15,635 nt of DNA from Deltaproteobacteria bacterium (GTDB lineage Bacteria > Desulfobacterota_E > Deferrimicrobia > Deferrimicrobiales > Deferrimicrobiaceae), in assembly GCA_023489025.1 (NCBI GenBank), contig JAMDCN010000074.1, positions 1 to 15,635 on the forward strand, in the 5' to 3' direction. The first letter of the stretch is position 1. Each line of letters begins with the position of its first letter. The notes beneath the pieces were generated by a model. It was not told the origin of the DNA and searched no databases. It saw only the letters and a program-made list of their open reading frames with translations. The position numbers and the translations under genes were made by a program. Shown here one piece after another: positions 14,771 to 15,635 of the stretch.

Positions 14771-15502
14771 TCAGTCCGCCCCGGCGCGCAGCGCGTCCGC
14801 GAGCGGGAGGGACCCGTCGTACAGCGCCCGTCCGATGACCGCTCCGCAGACGCCGTCGCCCTCCATGGATTTCAGCGTCGCGATGTCGGCGAGCGTGGAG
14901 ACGCCGCCGGACGCGATGACGGGCGTCGCGAGGCCGCGGGCGAACTCCCGGATGCTCTCGAAGTTGGGTCCCGCCATCATCCCGTCCCGGGAGATGTCGG
15001 TGTAGATGAAACAGGAGATCCCGGCCTTTTCCATGCTGCGCGCCAGGCCGACGGCCGCGAGGCCCGTGACCTCCACCCATCCCCGGATCGCGACACGGCC
15101 CTCCTTGGCGTCGATCGCCGCCGCCACGCGGCCGGGGTACGCCTTGGTGATCCGCGTCACCTCCTCGGGGCTCCGGACGACCGAGGTCCCCAGGATGACC
15201 CGGGAGACGCCCTCCCGCAGGTAGCGGGCCGCGATGTCGAAGTTCCGCACTCCCCCGCCGACCTGGAGGGGGACGCCGGCGGCCGTCACGATCCGGCGGA
15301 TGATCTCCTCGTTGACCGGCTTGCCGAGGAAGGCGCCGTCGAGATCGACCACGTGGAGCCTGACCGCGCCCGCGGAGACGAACCGCCGCGCCACGTCGAT
15401 CGGGGAGTCGCTGAAGACGGTGACGTCATCGACCCGCCCCTGCCGCAGGCGCACGGCCTTCCCGCCCTGGATGTCGATCGCCGGGATGACCTCGAACGCC
15501 AC
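14771..15502 (-). CDS. hisA: HisA: ProFAR isomerase
   Basis: The (beta/alpha)8 isomerase that converts ProFAR to PRFAR, the substrate of HisHF. The 243 residues are standard length. The catalytic pair is D10 ([18 protein letters not shown]) and D131 ([15 protein letters not shown]). The phosphate-binding glycine segments are LQVGGGVR (79-86) and VIASGGVST. The start is GTG 15502, with AAGGGGGGG about 6 nt upstream, 12 nt after the hisH stop. HisA and HisF share an ancestral fold, and the order hisH-hisA-hisF is the usual one. Confidence 0.98.
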   Translation of the reverse strand: MAFEVIPAIDIQGGKAVRLRQGRVDDVTVFSDSPIDVARRFVSAGAVRLHVVDLDGAFLGKPVNEEIIRRIVTAAGVPLQVGGGVRNFDIAARYLREGVSRVILGTSVVRSPEEVTRITKAYPGRVAAAIDAKEGRVAIRGWVEVTGLAAVGLARSMEKAGISCFIYTDISRDGMMAGPNFESIREFARGLATPVIASGGVSTLADIATLKSMEGDGVCGAVIGRALYDGSLPLADALRAGAD

Positions 15503-15514
15503 GGCAACCCCCCC

Positions 15515-15635
15515 TTACGCCGCGTCGCGGCAGAGAGCCCCGAAGTTCGACAGGAGCGCGAGCCCCGCCCGCTGGCTCTTCTCCGGGTGAAACTGGACGG
15601 CCAGGAGGTTCCCCCGCGCGACGGCCGCCGCAACT
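15515..15635 (-). CDS. hisH: HisH C-terminus (partial): glutamine amidotransferase subunit of IGP synthase
   Basis: Only the last 40 residues are in the window; the gene enters from the right edge. The frame reads [24 protein letters not shown], in which the FHPEKS motif provides the histidine and glutamate of the class I amidotransferase triad (the cysteine is outside the window). HisH releases ammonia from glutamine and channels it into HisF. It ends with TAA at 15517-15515, 12 nt before hisA. Confidence 0.95.
   Translation of the reverse strand, partial: VAAAVARGNLLAVQFHPEKSQRAGLALLSNFGALCRDAA

Overview
This is a dense, high-G+C chromosomal core region in which every gene I can support reads from the minus strand. 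It looks like a Gram-negative, meso-DAP-type bacterium of the Deltaproteobacteria/Desulfobacterota kind, probably near Geobacterales/Desulfuromonadales. That placement is an inference from gene order (his genes, HIT protein, rpsU-yqeY-dnaG-rpoD, tRNA, Nif3, zinc-ribbon coiled-coil protein, RNase H, rnpB, mraZ-led division cluster) and from protein style. I have not checked it against any database.

In transcription order (right to left) there are four blocks. (1) The tail of a histidine operon: hisH (partial), hisA, hisF, hisI, with a HIT-family hydrolase tightly coupled behind hisI. (2) The macromolecular synthesis operon: a strong sigma70 promoter, then rpsU, yqeY, an internal hairpin terminator/attenuator, dnaG and rpoD. 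This links translation initiation, replication priming and the housekeeping sigma factor. (3) A CAU-anticodon tRNA with its own promoter, then nif3, a zinc-ribbon coiled-coil gene, an RNase HI gene and the RNase P RNA gene rnpB. The junctions among the three protein genes overlap by 1-4 nt, and the RNase H reading frame runs 84 nt into rnpB. (4) The division and cell wall (dcw) cluster: a promoter and a three-repeat MraZ operator, then mraZ, rsmH, ftsL, ftsI (PASTA-bearing PBP), murE and the first codons of murF, most of them overlapping or nearly so.

There are no accessory genes, transposases, CRISPR arrays or phage genes, and I do not see a previously undescribed protein system. The most unusual signals are non-coding. 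Two long imperfect palindromes (8398-8572 and 10407-10564) flank rpoD. They share an identical 16-bp core in opposite orientation but have different terminal arms, and one arm supplies the last five codons and most of the stop codon of dnaG. Also worth attention are the rnhA/rnpB overlap, a run of 11 G in murE, the lack of an ordinary start codon for murF at the expected place, and a DNLR (rather than DNPR) motif in MurE.
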